Shown: positions 8,815 to 18,661, counted from the stretch's first letter. The stretch: DNA of 52,708 nt from Candidatus Competibacteraceae bacterium (GCA_003989065.1 RXIW01000018.1:1-52708); one strand, 5' to 3'. Numbers and translations: made by a program. The notes: generated by a model not told the origin, from the letters alone.

Positions 8815-9687
8815 ATGACCTTTTCCATTGTCGCCTTCGATCCCGCCAACGGCGATCTGGGCGTGGCCGTGCAATCCAAGTTTCCCAACGTCGGGGTTTC
8901 CATCCCGTTTGCCAAGGCTGGGGTCGGGGCGGTGGCGACGCAGTCGTATTGCAACACCAGTTATGGTCCGCGCGGGTTGGCCTTGCTGGAAAACGGTGCC
9001 TCGCCGCAGCAGGCGATCGAGATTCTGACCAGCGGCGATGCCCAGCGCGATGACCGCCAGGTCGGCATCATCGATGCCCAGGGTCGCACGGCCAGTTTTA
9101 CCGGGGCGCATTGCTTCGACTGGGCCGGCGATCGGCAGGGCGCGCACTGCGCCGCACAGGGCAATACCCTGGCTGGCGCACAGGTGGCGGCCAGCATGGT
9201 CGAAGCGTTCGAGGCCCACGGCGGTCCGTTGGCCGAACGTCTATTGGCGGCGCTCCAGGCCGGACAGGCCCACGGTGGCGATCGGCGCGGCCAGCAGTCG
9301 GCGGCGTTGCTGGTGGTGCGGGCGGGGGGCGGCTATGGCGGATTCGACGATCGCTATGCCGACATCTCGGTCTACGACCATCCCAGACCTATCGACGAAT
9401 TGGAGCGGCTGTACGCCATCCACCGGCTGACCTACTTTCGCAGCGATCCGGCGCAACTGGTCAGGATCGATGGGGCCATTGCCAACGAACTACAGCAGAT
9501 CCTGCAGGCGCGCGGCTTTTACAAGGGGGTTGCGACCGGCCTCTGCAACGAGGAGATGGTGCGGGCCTTGCGCGATTTCATGGGCTGGGAGAACTACGAT
9601 GAGCGCATTCGCGACGACGATCTGATCGATCTGGAAGTGCTAGCCGATATTCGCGCCAAACACGCGATCTGGTTGCGCGCGCAGTAG
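8815..9687 (+). CDS. DUF1028 domain protein with C-terminal peptidoglycan-binding-like domain
   Basis: 290 residues. The N-terminal two thirds is a DUF1028 domain (MTFSIVAFDPANGDLGVAVQSKF, then AKAGVGAVATQ), an Ntn-hydrolase-like fold of unknown activity. After about residue 210 comes a putative peptidoglycan-binding type segment (the PIDELERLYAIHRLTYFRS region onward), a combination common in this family. The reading frame is open far upstream (8509), but the ATG at 8815 with AGAGAGGA 7 bases upstream is clearly the start. No signal peptide is seen. It is the third gene of the likely moeB operon and is followed by a hairpin terminator. Confidence 0.88.
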   Translation: MTFSIVAFDPANGDLGVAVQSKFPNVGVSIPFAKAGVGAVATQSYCNTSYGPRGLALLENGASPQQAIEILTSGDAQRDDRQVGIIDAQGRTASFTGAHCFDWAGDRQGAHCAAQGNTLAGAQVAASMVEAFEAHGGPLAERLLAALQAGQAHGGDRRGQQSAALLVVRAGGGYGGFDDRYADISVYDHPRPIDELERLYAIHRLTYFRSDPAQLVRIDGAIANELQQILQARGFYKGVATGLCNEEMVRALRDFMGWENYDERIRDDDLIDLEVLADIRAKHAIWLRAQ

Positions 9688-9729
9688 CGAATGTCGCTGC
9701 GCTGTGCGTGGCCCGAAGTGGCTAAAACG

Positions 9730-9758
9730 CCCCTCTCCACAGCGCGTGGGAGGGGTTT
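9730..9758. terminator. Hairpin terminator between convergent genes
   Basis: CCCCTCTCCAC and GTGGGAGGGG form a stem with one bulged T around the 5-base loop AGCGC, followed by TTT on the plus strand. It sits between the DUF1028 gene and the convergent phoU gene. It probably ends the moeB operon; on the minus strand GTTTTAGC follows, so it may work both ways. The core resembles widespread intergenic palindromes and could be such a repeat. Confidence 0.6.
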
Positions 9759-9805
9759 GACGCAAGGCGAAGCGAAGCGAGGTGGGTGACTGGCGCGGAC
9801 CTGGG

Positions 9806-10528
9806 CTACTGGGCCAGTGCGTCCTGCACCAGGGTATCCATGCCGACATGACGGACATCCTTGCCCTTGACCAGATAGATGATGTATTCGGCGATGTTCT
9901 TGGAATGATCGCCGATCCGTTCCAGGGCCTTGATGATGAAGATCACGTTGATGGCGTGGCCGATGTTGCGCGGGTCTTCCATCATGTAGGTGATCAGTCG
10001 CCGCAACGCCGACTGAAATTCCTGATCCAGCTCGTCGTCGCCTTGGGCGACTTCCACCGCCTTTTCCACGTCCAGTCGGGCCAGCGCGTCCAGGCAGCCG
10101 TGTAGCATCTTGCTGGCCAGCCGAGCCATCGGCGCCACATCGCGCAGCAGCTTGGCGCTCGGCGGACTGCTGGCGGCGTCGTAGGTCTTGACGGTCATGC
10201 GGGCGATCTTCTCGGCCTCATCGCCGATCCGCTCCAGGTCGGTGACGATCTTGGACAAGGACATGATCAGGCGCAGATCGCTGCCGAGCGGCTGGCGCAG
10301 GGCGATGAGGCTGACGCAGTCCTCGTCGGCCTTGACATGAAGGCCGTTGATGATCTGGTCGCGTGAAATCACCTCGCGCGAGGCAGTGATGTCTTCATCG
10401 TCCAGCGCCTGCACGGCGTGCTTGATCTGGTCTTCGACCAATCCGCCCATTTCCAGGACCAGGTTGCGGAAATTGGCAAGCTGGATATCGAATTGCTTGA
10501 CGGTATGGGCGTCTTGACTGATGGCCAT
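9806..10528 (-). CDS. phoU: Phosphate signalling complex protein PhoU
   Basis: 240 residues, the normal length. Two repeats of a three-helix PhoU domain are visible, with the conserved segments SLSKIVTDLERIGDEAEKIA and IFIIKALERIGDHSKNIAEYI, one per repeat, whose acidic residues bind metal clusters. PhoU links the Pst transporter to the PhoR sensor kinase and holds the Pho regulon off when phosphate is plentiful. It starts with ATG after GGGAG and is the last gene of the pst operon, 36 bases after pstB. No phoB/phoR is in the window. Confidence 0.96.
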   Translation of the reverse strand: MAISQDAHTVKQFDIQLANFRNLVLEMGGLVEDQIKHAVQALDDEDITASREVISRDQIINGLHVKADEDCVSLIALRQPLGSDLRLIMSLSKIVTDLERIGDEAEKIARMTVKTYDAASSPPSAKLLRDVAPMARLASKMLHGCLDALARLDVEKAVEVAQGDDELDQEFQSALRRLITYMMEDPRNIGHAINVIFIIKALERIGDHSKNIAEYIIYLVKGKDVRHVGMDTLVQDALAQ

Positions 10529-10564
10529 GGTCGATACTCCCGTCTCTCTCGTATGAGGGCAAGG

Positions 10565-11455
10565 TCAGCCGAAACGACCGGTGATGTAATCCTCGGTCAG
10601 TTTGTGCTTTGGATTGGTGAAAATCTGGTCGGTTTCGCCGATTTCGATCAGATCGCCCAAATGAAAATAGGCGGTGCGCTGCGAGACCCGGGCGGCCTGT
10701 TGCATCGAGTGAGTGACGATGACGATGGTGTAGTTTTCCCGCAGTTCGTCGATCAGTTCCTCGATCTTGGCGGTGGCGATGGGATCCAGCGCCGAGCACG
10801 GCTCGTCCATCAGAATCACCTCGGGATGGACCGCGATCGCCCGGGCGATGCACAGCCGCTGTTGCTGACCGCCCGACAGGCTGGTGCCGGGTTCGTTCAG
10901 GCGTTTCTCGACTTCCTTGATCAGTCCGGCTCGTTCCAGGCTGTCGCGCACCAGATCGTCGAGTTCGGCCTTGGTGTTGACCATGCCATGGATGCGCGGT
11001 CCGTAGGCCACGTTTTCGTAGATCGACTTGGGGAAAGGATTGGGTTTCTGGAACACCATGCCGACTCGGGCGCGCAGTTGCACCACATCGATGCTCTTGT
11101 CGTAGACGTCATCGTCGTCCAGCTTGATCTGGCCGGTGACGCGACAGGTGGTGATGGTGTCGTTCATCCGGTTCAGGCAGCGCAGGAAGGTGGATTTGCC
11201 GCAACCGGACGGGCCGATGAAGGCGATGACTTCATTGGCCCCGATATCGAGGCTGACGTTCTTGATGGCCTGCTTCTCGCCGTAGTAGACGTTGACGCCC
11301 CGGCAGATCATCTTGGCGTTGTCGACGACGATCTTGCCGACGGTCTGCCGGTTGTCGTAGTCGGTCACTTCGACGCTGGAGACGCTACGGGACGCGGTGG
11401 CGGCGGTGGCGGCCGGCTTCAATCCGAGATCGGTTGCGATAGCGGTCGTGCTCAT
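10565..11455 (-). CDS. pstB: Phosphate ABC transporter ATP-binding protein PstB
   Basis: 296 residues. ATPase subunit of the high-affinity phosphate importer. Motifs: Walker [10 protein letters not shown], the RCLNRMND segment typical of PstB, signature LSGGQQQRL, Walker [14 protein letters not shown] and the switch His in VTHSMQQA. It carries about 45 residues of extra N-terminal sequence before the VYYG motif where the conserved domain begins, slightly longer than E. coli PstB (257). Fourth gene of the operon, 43 bases after pstA. Confidence 0.97.
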   Translation of the reverse strand: MSTTAIATDLGLKPAATAATASRSVSSVEVTDYDNRQTVGKIVVDNAKMICRGVNVYYGEKQAIKNVSLDIGANEVIAFIGPSGCGKSTFLRCLNRMNDTITTCRVTGQIKLDDDDVYDKSIDVVQLRARVGMVFQKPNPFPKSIYENVAYGPRIHGMVNTKAELDDLVRDSLERAGLIKEVEKRLNEPGTSLSGGQQQRLCIARAIAVHPEVILMDEPCSALDPIATAKIEELIDELRENYTIVIVTHSMQQAARVSQRTAYFHLGDLIEIGETDQIFTNPKHKLTEDYITGRFG

Positions 11456-11498
11456 GAGGGTGTGATCCTTGTTGGGGGATGGAGCGGTCGGCGCGCGA

Positions 11499-12812
11499 TT
11501 ACCAGCGCCGCTCGAACCGCTTGCGCAGGATGATGGCCAGGCCGTTCATCAGGATCATGAACGCCAGCAGCACCATGATCGCTGCCGAGGTCCGTTCCAC
11601 GAATGCCCGTTCCGGCAGGTCGGACCAGAGATAGATCTGCACCGGCAAGACCGTGGAAGGGTCCAGGAAGCTCTTGGGCACGTCGACGATGAAGGCCACC
11701 ATGCCGATCATCAGCAGCGGAGCCGATTCGCCCAGGGCGCGGGCCATGCCGATGATGGAGCCGGTCAACATGCCGGGCATGGCCAGCGGCAGCACATGAT
11801 GTCCCACCATCTGCAGCTTGGATGCGCCCATGCCTAGCGCCGCTTCGCGGATCGACGGCGGCACCGAGGTCAGCGCGGCGCGACCGGCGATGATGATGAC
11901 CGGCAGCGTCATCAGGCTCAGCACCAGCCCACCGACCAACGGGGCAGAGCGCGGCAGGCCGAAGAAGTTGATGAATACGGCCAATCCCAGCAAACCGAAT
12001 ACGATGGACGGCACCGCCGCCAGGTTGTTGATGTTGACCTCGATCAGATCGGTCCAGCGGTTCTTGGGGGCGAATTCCTCCAGGTACACTGCTGTCGCTA
12101 CGCCGACGGGAAACGACAGCAGGAAAGTGACCAGCAGAGTATAGAAGGAGCCCATCAGCGCGCCGCGGATGCCGGCCTGTTCCGGTTCGCGCGAATCGCC
12201 GCTGGTGAACAGGATGGTGTTGAAGCGTTGCTTGAGCTTGCCGGTGGCTTGCAGCTGGTCGATCCAGCCGATCTGATTATCCTTGATCGGGCGGTGGTCC
12301 TCTTCGGCTTGGCGATCGATGTTGCCCTTGACGAAGGTGTCGACCGTGGCCGAGGCCAGCAGCCAGATCTCCTGTTCGGTCCCGATCAGCGTCGGATGGG
12401 CCATGACCTGCTGGCGCAGCTCCAGCGGCGCATCGGAACTGCTCAGCGCATACAGCGCCCGCAGCTCGACGCGACCCTCGACATTGGGGAACAGCGCCCG
12501 CAGACCGGTGCGGACCAGCGCGGCGTAGTCGGCGTTCTCGATGGCGTGTGGGTCGCGGTTCCCTTCGGGATCGAGGATGGCGGCATCGAACTTGATCGGC
12601 AACTGGATATAGCTTTGCCAGAAGGCGGGATAACCCTTGCCGATGATGTTGCCGAACATCAGCAGCACGAAGATCAGCCCCAGGCTGATGGCGAGCAGAC
12701 CGTACCAGCGGAAACGCCGCTCGGCGGCATGCCGTCGCTTGAGGGTGGCATTGACGATGGTCTTGATGTCCCGGCTGGCGGTCGGCACGGCGGTAGCGTT
12801 GGGTTTACTCAT
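11499..12812 (-). CDS. pstA: Phosphate ABC transporter permease PstA (long form)
   Basis: 437 residues, against about 296 in E. coli. The C-terminal 250 residues form the transporter permease domain, including the [20 protein letters not shown] coupling-helix segment that contacts PstB. The extra N-terminal part has one membrane segment (about 38-60) followed by a large probable periplasmic region before the permease core ([21 protein letters not shown]). This long form is known from several proteobacteria. Its ATG overlaps the pstC stop by 4 bases (ATGA type), indicating translational coupling. Confidence 0.95.
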   Translation of the reverse strand: MSKPNATAVPTASRDIKTIVNATLKRRHAAERRFRWYGLLAISLGLIFVLLMFGNIIGKGYPAFWQSYIQLPIKFDAAILDPEGNRDPHAIENADYAALVRTGLRALFPNVEGRVELRALYALSSSDAPLELRQQVMAHPTLIGTEQEIWLLASATVDTFVKGNIDRQAEEDHRPIKDNQIGWIDQLQATGKLKQRFNTILFTSGDSREPEQAGIRGALMGSFYTLLVTFLLSFPVGVATAVYLEEFAPKNRWTDLIEVNINNLAAVPSIVFGLLGLAVFINFFGLPRSAPLVGGLVLSLMTLPVIIIAGRAALTSVPPSIREAALGMGASKLQMVGHHVLPLAMPGMLTGSIIGMARALGESAPLLMIGMVAFIVDVPKSFLDPSTVLPVQIYLWSDLPERAFVERTSAAIMVLLAFMILMNGLAIILRKRFERRW

Positions 12813-14188
12813 TCATACTGCTCCCGATACTTGCGCACCACGCGCAGGGCGATGATGTTGAGGATCAAGGTGATCGTGAACAACACCAGGCCCAGGGCGA
12901 AGGCCGCCAGGGTCTTGGGACTGTCGAATTCCTGATCGCCGGTCAACAGGGTGACGATCTGCACCGTGACCGTGGTCACCGCCGCCAGTGGATTGCCGGT
13001 CAGGTTGGCCGACAGGCCGGCCGCCATGACCACGATCATGGTTTCGCCGATGGCGCGGGAGACCGCCAGCAGGATGCTGCCGACGATGCCGGGCAGGGCG
13101 GCGGGCAGCAGCACCCGCTTGATGGTTTCCGACTTGGTCGCGCCCAAGGCGTAGGAGCCGTCGCGCATGGATTGCGGCACGGCGTTGATCACGTCGTCGG
13201 ACAGCGAGGATACGAACGGGATGATCATCACCCCCATCACCAGCCCGGCGGCCAGCGCACTTTCCGAGGCAACCTGCAAGCCCATGGCCGTGCCTATCTG
13301 GCGGATCAGCGGTGCGACGGTCAGGGCGGCGAAGAAGCCATAGACCACGGTCGGAATACCGGCCAGGATTTCCAGCGCCGGCTTGGCGATGGCGCGGAAG
13401 CGCGGCGTGGCGTACTCGGACAGATACAGCGCCGACATCAGGCCGATGGGGACCGCCACCAGCATGGCGATGCCTGAGATCAACAGGGTGCCGCTGAACA
13501 GCGGTATGGCGCCGAACGCCCCGGAGGAGCCGACCTGGTCGGCGCGCAGTGCGGTTTGCGGACTCCATTGCAGTCCAAACAGGAACTCGGTGATCGGCAC
13601 GTGCTGAAAGAACAGGATCGACTCGAACAGCACCGACAGCACGATGCCGACCGTGGTGAAAATGGCCAGGGTCGAGCTGAGGATGAGAAACAGAGTGACG
13701 ATCTGTTCGACCCGGTTGCGGGCGCGCAGCGTCGGCGCAATGGCGTTCCAGCTGTAGGCTAGGCCGGCCAGGGCCAAGCTCACGATCACGACCCACAGTG
13801 CGCTATTGCCGATGACGCGCAGGTTGCGGTAGTGATTGGCGGCTTCCAGAATGGCCGGATTCGGCGCGCTCGATACGATGTTGCCGTTGACCAGATTCTT
13901 GATGTCGTTGACCACCAGATTCAGCCGGTCGGCGGGCAGATCGTGCAGTTCGGGCGGCAGGCCGGCGACGACCAGATCGGTGATCAGACTCGGCTGCAGC
14001 GCGACCCAGAGCGCGAGCACCAGCAGCGCCGGCAGGCCGCACCATAGCGCCGTGTAGGAGCCGTAGAAGCCGGGCAGGGAATGGAGATTGCGAATGTGAC
14101 CGTTGGCGACCGCGAAAGCGCGGTTGCGCCCCAGATAGTAGGCGGCGCTGCTCAGCAGCGCCAAAGTCAGCAACAGGTAAGACAGCAT
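12809..14188 (-). CDS. pstC: Phosphate ABC transporter permease PstC (long form)
   Basis: 459 residues. The permease core occupies the C-terminal half, with the SYALGATKSETIKRVLLPAALPGI coupling-helix region and the AIGETMIV helix, typical of PstC. The N-terminal part has a first membrane helix at the very start (MLSYLLLTLALLSSAAYYLGR), a second near residue 55 and then a periplasmic stretch, making it longer than E. coli PstC (319) and matching the long pstA partner. An upstream in-frame TTG at 14209 could extend it by 7 residues, but the ATG at 14188 fits the family N-terminus better. pstA overlaps its end. Confidence 0.94.
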   Translation of the reverse strand: MLSYLLLTLALLSSAAYYLGRNRAFAVANGHIRNLHSLPGFYGSYTALWCGLPALLVLALWVALQPSLITDLVVAGLPPELHDLPADRLNLVVNDIKNLVNGNIVSSAPNPAILEAANHYRNLRVIGNSALWVVIVSLALAGLAYSWNAIAPTLRARNRVEQIVTLFLILSSTLAIFTTVGIVLSVLFESILFFQHVPITEFLFGLQWSPQTALRADQVGSSGAFGAIPLFSGTLLISGIAMLVAVPIGLMSALYLSEYATPRFRAIAKPALEILAGIPTVVYGFFAALTVAPLIRQIGTAMGLQVASESALAAGLVMGVMIIPFVSSLSDDVINAVPQSMRDGSYALGATKSETIKRVLLPAALPGIVGSILLAVSRAIGETMIVVMAAGLSANLTGNPLAAVTTVTVQIVTLLTGDQEFDSPKTLAAFALGLVLFTITLILNIIALRVVRKYREQYE

Positions 14189-14207
14189 GGAGCGATCGCC
14201 CGGATGC

Positions 14208-14251
14208 AAAAACGCCGCTGCGGCCGAAGGTTGCGTCGACCGCAGGCAGCG
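14208..14251 (-). terminator. Hairpin with T-run between pstS and pstC
   Basis: Read on the minus strand, CGCTGC (14251-14246) can pair with GCAGCG (14221-14216), or CTGCGG (14245-14240) with CCGCAG (14223-14218), and TTTTT follows at 14212-14208. This lies between the pstS stop and the pstC start. Such partial terminators after a binding-protein gene let the periplasmic subunit be made in excess over the permease. The arms are only 6 bp, so this is a modest candidate. Confidence 0.4.
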
Positions 14252-14268
14252 TGGGTAGAACGATCCCG

Positions 14269-15312
14269 TTACGGGGCTAGTGTCTTCAGGCTGTTGGCGT
14301 CGGCCGCGACTTGCTTGCGCTTGGCCTGCGGTAGCGGGATCAGCCCTTTCTGGCTGAGGTAACCTTCATCGCCCATCGCCTTTTCGCTAGTGTACTCGAC
14401 GATGAACTCCTTGATGCCAGGGATCACGCCGATATGGGCTTTCTTGGCATAGAAGAACAAGGGGCGCGAGATGGGATACTTGCCGTCGGCGATGTTCTCG
14501 AAGGTCGGCGTGACCCCGTCGATGGTCTCGCCCTGGATCTTGTCGAGGTTTTCTTCCATGAAGCTGTAGCCGAAGATGCCCAGCGCCTTGGGGTTGGCGA
14601 CCAGTTTCTGCACGATCAGGTTGTCGTTCTCGCCCGCTTCGATGTAAGCGCCATCTTCGCGGATGGTCTGACACGCCGCCTTGGCCTTCTTGCTGTCGGT
14701 CTTTTCCAGCTCCTTGATGGCGTCGACGCTCTCGCAGCCTTTGTCCATGACCAATTCGACGAAGGCGTCGCGAGTGCCGGACGTCGGCGGCGGACCCAGC
14801 ACCTCGATCCGGTTGGGCGGCAGTTTGGGATTGATGTCCTGCCAGGTCTCGGTGGTGTTGGCCACCAGCTTGCCGGTGGCGGGGTCCGGAATCTCCTTGG
14901 CCAGCGCCATGTAGAGATCCTTGATGGTCAGCGGCATGGGCTTGGTCTTCTTGGAAGACGCGACCACGATGCCATCGAAACCGATGTTGATTTCGACGAT
15001 GTCGGTGACGCCGTTCTTGGCGCAGGTTTCGATTTCGGAAGGCTTGATCTTGCGGGAGGCGTCGTTGATGTCCGGGTGCTGGACGCCGACGCCGGCGCAG
15101 AACAGCTTGAACCCGCCGCCGGTGCCGGTCGATTCGACCTTGGGCGTCTTGAAGCGGCTGCTCTTGCCGAACTGTTCGGCCACAGCCGTCGTGAATGGAT
15201 AGACGGTGGACGAACCCACGACGCTGATATAGTCACGGGCGGATTGGGCGCAGACTACGCCAGTCAAAGCAAAAGTCGCCGCTGCGACGAGCGCGAGTTG
15301 ATGCGAGCGCAT
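14269..15312 (-). CDS. pstS: Periplasmic phosphate-binding protein PstS
   Basis: 347 residues, first gene of the pst operon. It starts with a Sec signal peptide (MRSHQLALVAAATFALTGVVCAQS, cleavage likely after the AxA-like VCA), then the mature binding-protein motifs VVGSSTVYPF, STGTGGGFKLFC and NDASRKIKPSE that build the phosphate site between two lobes. It captures phosphate in the periplasm and passes it to PstCA. The frame runs 12 codons further upstream, but the ATG at 15312 has CTGGAG upstream and begins the signal peptide. The 233 bases to the divergent SDR gene must hold its promoter; I could not identify a convincing Pho box there. Confidence 0.96.
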   Translation of the reverse strand: MRSHQLALVAAATFALTGVVCAQSARDYISVVGSSTVYPFTTAVAEQFGKSSRFKTPKVESTGTGGGFKLFCAGVGVQHPDINDASRKIKPSEIETCAKNGVTDIVEINIGFDGIVVASSKKTKPMPLTIKDLYMALAKEIPDPATGKLVANTTETWQDINPKLPPNRIEVLGPPPTSGTRDAFVELVMDKGCESVDAIKELEKTDSKKAKAACQTIREDGAYIEAGENDNLIVQKLVANPKALGIFGYSFMEENLDKIQGETIDGVTPTFENIADGKYPISRPLFFYAKKAHIGVIPGIKEFIVEYTSEKAMGDEGYLSQKGLIPLPQAKRKQVAADANSLKTLAP

Positions 15313-15545
15313 GGGAAATCTCCAGAAAAGGGGATAATCGGGGGCCAAATCGGGGGTTATCGACAGGATGCTGAGATCGCGTGAAAACCTTGGACTCGAA
15401 CTTACAATGACATAGCGACCTTTATATTTCCTTTATGTGTCAATTATATTTCAGTGCTGGAAAATGCGGCGTCCTGGTTTTTCAATGAATTGAAAATAAA
15501 AGATTTTCGACCTCGCCATGCGGTGAGGAATTGACGAGGCGGCGA

Positions 15546-16391
15546 ATGAACGATAGATCGGTATTGATCACCGGGTGTTCCTCGGGCATCGGTGAGCGTG
15601 TCGCCCTGGGGTTGAAGGAGCGCGGCTGGCGTGTGTTCGCCACGGCTCGCCAGGCAGTGGATGTGGCGCGACTGCAAGCCGGGGGGTTGGAAAGCCTGCC
15701 GCTGGATCTGCGCGATTCGGCGTCCATTCGGTCGGCGGTGGACAGCGTGCTGGAGCGCACCGGCGGTTGTCTGGATGCGCTGTTCAACAACGCCGGCTAC
15801 GGCCAGCCGGGCGCGGTGGAGGATATCAGCCGGGTGGCCTTGCGGGAACAGTTCGAGACCAATGTGTTTGGTGTCCAGGAACTGACCAGCCGGGTGATTC
15901 CGGTCATGCGCCAGCAAGGCGCGGGACGGATTCTATACAACAGCTCGGTGCTGGGGCTGGTGGCATTTCCCTATCGCGGAGCTTATGTCGCCAGCAAGTT
16001 CGCGCTGGAGGGGCTGGCCGATACCTTGCGGCTGGAACTGGCCGGAACCGGTATTCACGTCTGCCTGATCGAGCCGGGGCCGATTCTCAGCCGGTTTCGC
16101 GACAATGCCCATGCCGCCTACGGACGCCATGTCGACGCCGCGACCAGTCTGCACCGGGCGCAATACGAGGCGATGGAAGCGCGCTTGCTGAAAAGAGGGC
16201 CGGCCGCTCCCTTCACCCAGCCGCCGGAAGCGGTGTTGCAGCGGGTGATCCACGCCCTGGAAAGCCCCCGTCCGCAGGCGCGCTATCCGGTGACGTTCCC
16301 CACCTACCTGTTCGCCGCGCTGCGGCGGTTGTTGCCGACGCGAGCGTTGGACGCCATCCTGCGGCGGGCGGGCGGCGAAGGGCGGCGCTAG
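15546..16391 (+). CDS. SDR family oxidoreductase
   Basis: 281 residues. Classical short-chain dehydrogenase with TGCSSGIG, the NNAGYGQPG loop, a catalytic Ser in NSSVLGLV and YVASK (YxxxK), followed by IEPGPI. The N-terminal ITGCSSGIGE and the C-terminal extension resemble the YbbO branch and the 17-beta-hydroxysteroid dehydrogenase-like branch. An in-frame TTG at 15531 is an alternative start; the ATG at 15546 has GAGG upstream. Divergent from pstS and convergent with the phosphofructokinase gene, so it is probably a single-gene unit. Substrate unknown. Confidence 0.9.
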   Translation: MNDRSVLITGCSSGIGERVALGLKERGWRVFATARQAVDVARLQAGGLESLPLDLRDSASIRSAVDSVLERTGGCLDALFNNAGYGQPGAVEDISRVALREQFETNVFGVQELTSRVIPVMRQQGAGRILYNSSVLGLVAFPYRGAYVASKFALEGLADTLRLELAGTGIHVCLIEPGPILSRFRDNAHAAYGRHVDAATSLHRAQYEAMEARLLKRGPAAPFTQPPEAVLQRVIHALESPRPQARYPVTFPTYLFAALRRLLPTRALDAILRRAGGEGRR

Positions 16392-16420
16392 ACCGCGCAA
16401 CGCCCGTCGCCTGCTGAAGA

Positions 16421-18661
16421 TCAGGCCCCGTCCGCCGAATCCTGCGCCGGCTGCGCCAGCTTTTCCATCACCGAGCGCAGCTCCAGCCACCACTGGTCCA
16501 GCGGTCGCCGGTGGGTGATATCGACCATGTCCGGCAGCTGTTTGAGCGGGAAGGTGGCCAGCTTGCCTTCGTGCAGACCGGCGAAGGCGCCCGCCGCCGA
16601 ACCACGCGCCAATTCCTCGGTAAGAAAATCGATGCCGTGAGCGGCCAGGCGGGTGGCCAGAATCCGATCGAACGGTGTGGGGTTGCCGCCCTGTTGGATA
16701 TGGCCCAGCACCGCTTGACGCACGTCGAACAGATCGTTGCCTTCCTCCTCGAACAACCGGGTCAGGAAGTCGGTGGTGTATTGCTCGTTGGCGTATTCGT
16801 TGCGGATGGTCAGATAAAACCGCCGCCCGCCCTGGAAGCTGGAGATCATGCGCTCGACGTCGGCTTGCAGATCCTTAAGGGTAATGCCTTCCTCGGGCAG
16901 GTAGATCCGTTCGGCGCCGGCGGCCAGACCGCTCATCATGGCCAGATAACCGCAGCGCCGGCCCATGACCTCGACCACGAAACAGCGCCGCGCTGCCATC
17001 GCCGACTGCTTGATCCGGTCGAGCGACTCAACGATGACGTTGAGCGCGGTGTCGGCCCCGATGCTGAGATCCGAGCCGGGCAGGTTGTTGTCGATGCTGG
17101 CCGGCAGGCAGATCATCGGCATCTTGAAGGCCGGATAGCGCTCCCGCTCTTGATAGAGCTGATAGGCGACGTGATAGGCTTTCCAGCCGCCGATGATCAG
17201 CAGGCCGTTGATGCCGTGGGTCTCCAGGGTGCGGGCGATGGCGTAGAGCTGATCGGCGGTAGGCAGTTTCCGACTGGCGCCCAGTTCCGCGCCGGCCAGC
17301 TTGGCCCAACCTTCGACGTCGCCCCAGTGCATTTCCTCGATCCGGCCCTTGAGCAGCCCGGAAAAACTGCCGCGGATGCCGAACATGGCATGACCGCGAT
17401 CCAGCCCGAGCCGAACGGCGGCGCGGACCGCCGTGTTCATACCGGGGGCCAGGCCGCCGACATGGATCACGGCGATCCGATGGGGGCGTTGCGGCGGGGT
17501 GACGCTGGGCACCGCCTCGGCCATCGCCTTGAAGATGTTGAACAGGCCGGTGAAGCTACTGCCGCGCAATTCCATGGCCTGGTCGTATTCATGCTCGGCG
17601 ATCAGTCGTGCCACCGAACGGGTCTTCTGGACGCACTGCATCAGCGGCACGCGGCTGACCCGGTTGTAGCGCACGCCGATCAGCTGCGGCTCGCTGTCCG
17701 GGGTGGCCGACAGCAGCTCGTCGACAGCGGCATGGCCGACCAGGGTGCTCATCCAGCGATCGTAGGCGCTGGGGGTGCCGCCGCGCTGGACATGGCCAAG
17801 AATGGTGACGCGGGTGTCCTCGCCCAGCCGGTCTTGCAGCACCTTGCACACGTAGTCGCTGGTGATGGGGTTGCCCAGCCGGTCGGCGGCCCCCTCGGCG
17901 ATCACCACGATACTGTCGCGGCGGCCCGCGGCCCGACCGCGGCGCAACAGGTCGCACATGCGGTCTTCCCAGCCTTCCGGCGGCGGATTTTCCGGGATCA
18001 GCACATAGTCGATGCCGCCGGCGATGGCGCTGGTCAGGGCCAGATAGCCGCAATGCCGGCCCATCACCTCGACCACGAAGCTGCGCTGGTGGCTGGAGGC
18101 GGTGCTGCCGATGGCGTCGATGGCCTCGGTGATCCGATGCAGAGCCGAATCGGCCCCGATGGTCATGTCGGTGCCGACCATATCGTTGTCGATCGAGCCG
18201 ACCAGACCAACGATCATCAGCTCCGGATGAGCGACCACGGTGGCCTTGTCGATCTCGCCGCGCTGGTGCAGTTCCTCCAGCAGGCTGGGCCATTCCTGGC
18301 GGAATTCGTTGGCGCCGGACAAGCTGCCGTCACCGCCGATCACCACCAGCCGATCGATGCCGCGCTGAAGCAGGTTGCGGGCGGCGGTGAGCCGGCCTTC
18401 CCGCTCGCGAAAGGCCGGGCAGCGGGCGGTGCCGATGACGGTCCCGCCCCGATGCAGGATACTGCCGACATCTTCCCACGACAGCGACCGGATGCGATCG
18501 CCGCCGTCCACCATGCCCTGATAGCCTTCGTAAATGGCGTGAACGGCGACGCCCTGATGGAGTGCGGCGCGCACCACCGCCCGTACCGCCGCGTTCATGC
18601 CCTGGGCGTCGCCGCCGCTGGTGAGGACGCCAATGCTTTTCTGCTCAAGACTGGTGGACAT
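16421..18661 (-). CDS. Tandem-domain ATP-dependent 6-phosphofructokinase of eukaryotic type
   Basis: 746 residues, twice the bacterial PfkA length. It phosphorylates fructose 6-phosphate in glycolysis. The N-terminal half is a complete catalytic domain: GGDAQGMNA (16-24), RGGT, the ATP loop GGDGS (109-113) and GSIDND (155-160) with the catalytic Asp158; Gly at the positions that separate ATP- from PPi-dependent enzymes argues for ATP. The C-terminal half, from about residue 393, is a second PFK fold in which the ATP loop is GGWKA (491-495), while SIDNN (522-526) keeps the Asp. Phrases such as GADTALN, DRIKQSA, YTTDF and QQGGNPTPFDR closely recall the regulatory half of animal PFK. The start at 18661 gives MSTSLEQKSIGVLTSGG; the longer frame to 18691 lacks support. 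Divergent from the helicase operon. Confidence 0.93.
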   Translation of the reverse strand: MSTSLEQKSIGVLTSGGDAQGMNAAVRAVVRAALHQGVAVHAIYEGYQGMVDGGDRIRSLSWEDVGSILHRGGTVIGTARCPAFREREGRLTAARNLLQRGIDRLVVIGGDGSLSGANEFRQEWPSLLEELHQRGEIDKATVVAHPELMIVGLVGSIDNDMVGTDMTIGADSALHRITEAIDAIGSTASSHQRSFVVEVMGRHCGYLALTSAIAGGIDYVLIPENPPPEGWEDRMCDLLRRGRAAGRRDSIVVIAEGAADRLGNPITSDYVCKVLQDRLGEDTRVTILGHVQRGGTPSAYDRWMSTLVGHAAVDELLSATPDSEPQLIGVRYNRVSRVPLMQCVQKTRSVARLIAEHEYDQAMELRGSSFTGLFNIFKAMAEAVPSVTPPQRPHRIAVIHVGGLAPGMNTAVRAAVRLGLDRGHAMFGIRGSFSGLLKGRIEEMHWGDVEGWAKLAGAELGASRKLPTADQLYAIARTLETHGINGLLIIGGWKAYHVAYQLYQERERYPAFKMPMICLPASIDNNLPGSDLSIGADTALNVIVESLDRIKQSAMAARRCFVVEVMGRRCGYLAMMSGLAAGAERIYLPEEGITLKDLQADVERMISSFQGGRRFYLTIRNEYANEQYTTDFLTRLFEEEGNDLFDVRQAVLGHIQQGGNPTPFDRILATRLAAHGIDFLTEELARGSAAGAFAGLHEGKLATFPLKQLPDMVDITHRRPLDQWWLELRSVMEKLAQPAQDSADGA

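Noticed and set aside
15400..15440. Pho box or sigma-70 promoter upstream of pstS
   Set aside because: ATGTCAT (minus strand, 15413-15407) matches a Pho half-site and TTGACA lies nearby, but no second half-site at 11-base spacing and no -35/-10 pair of normal spacing could be found.
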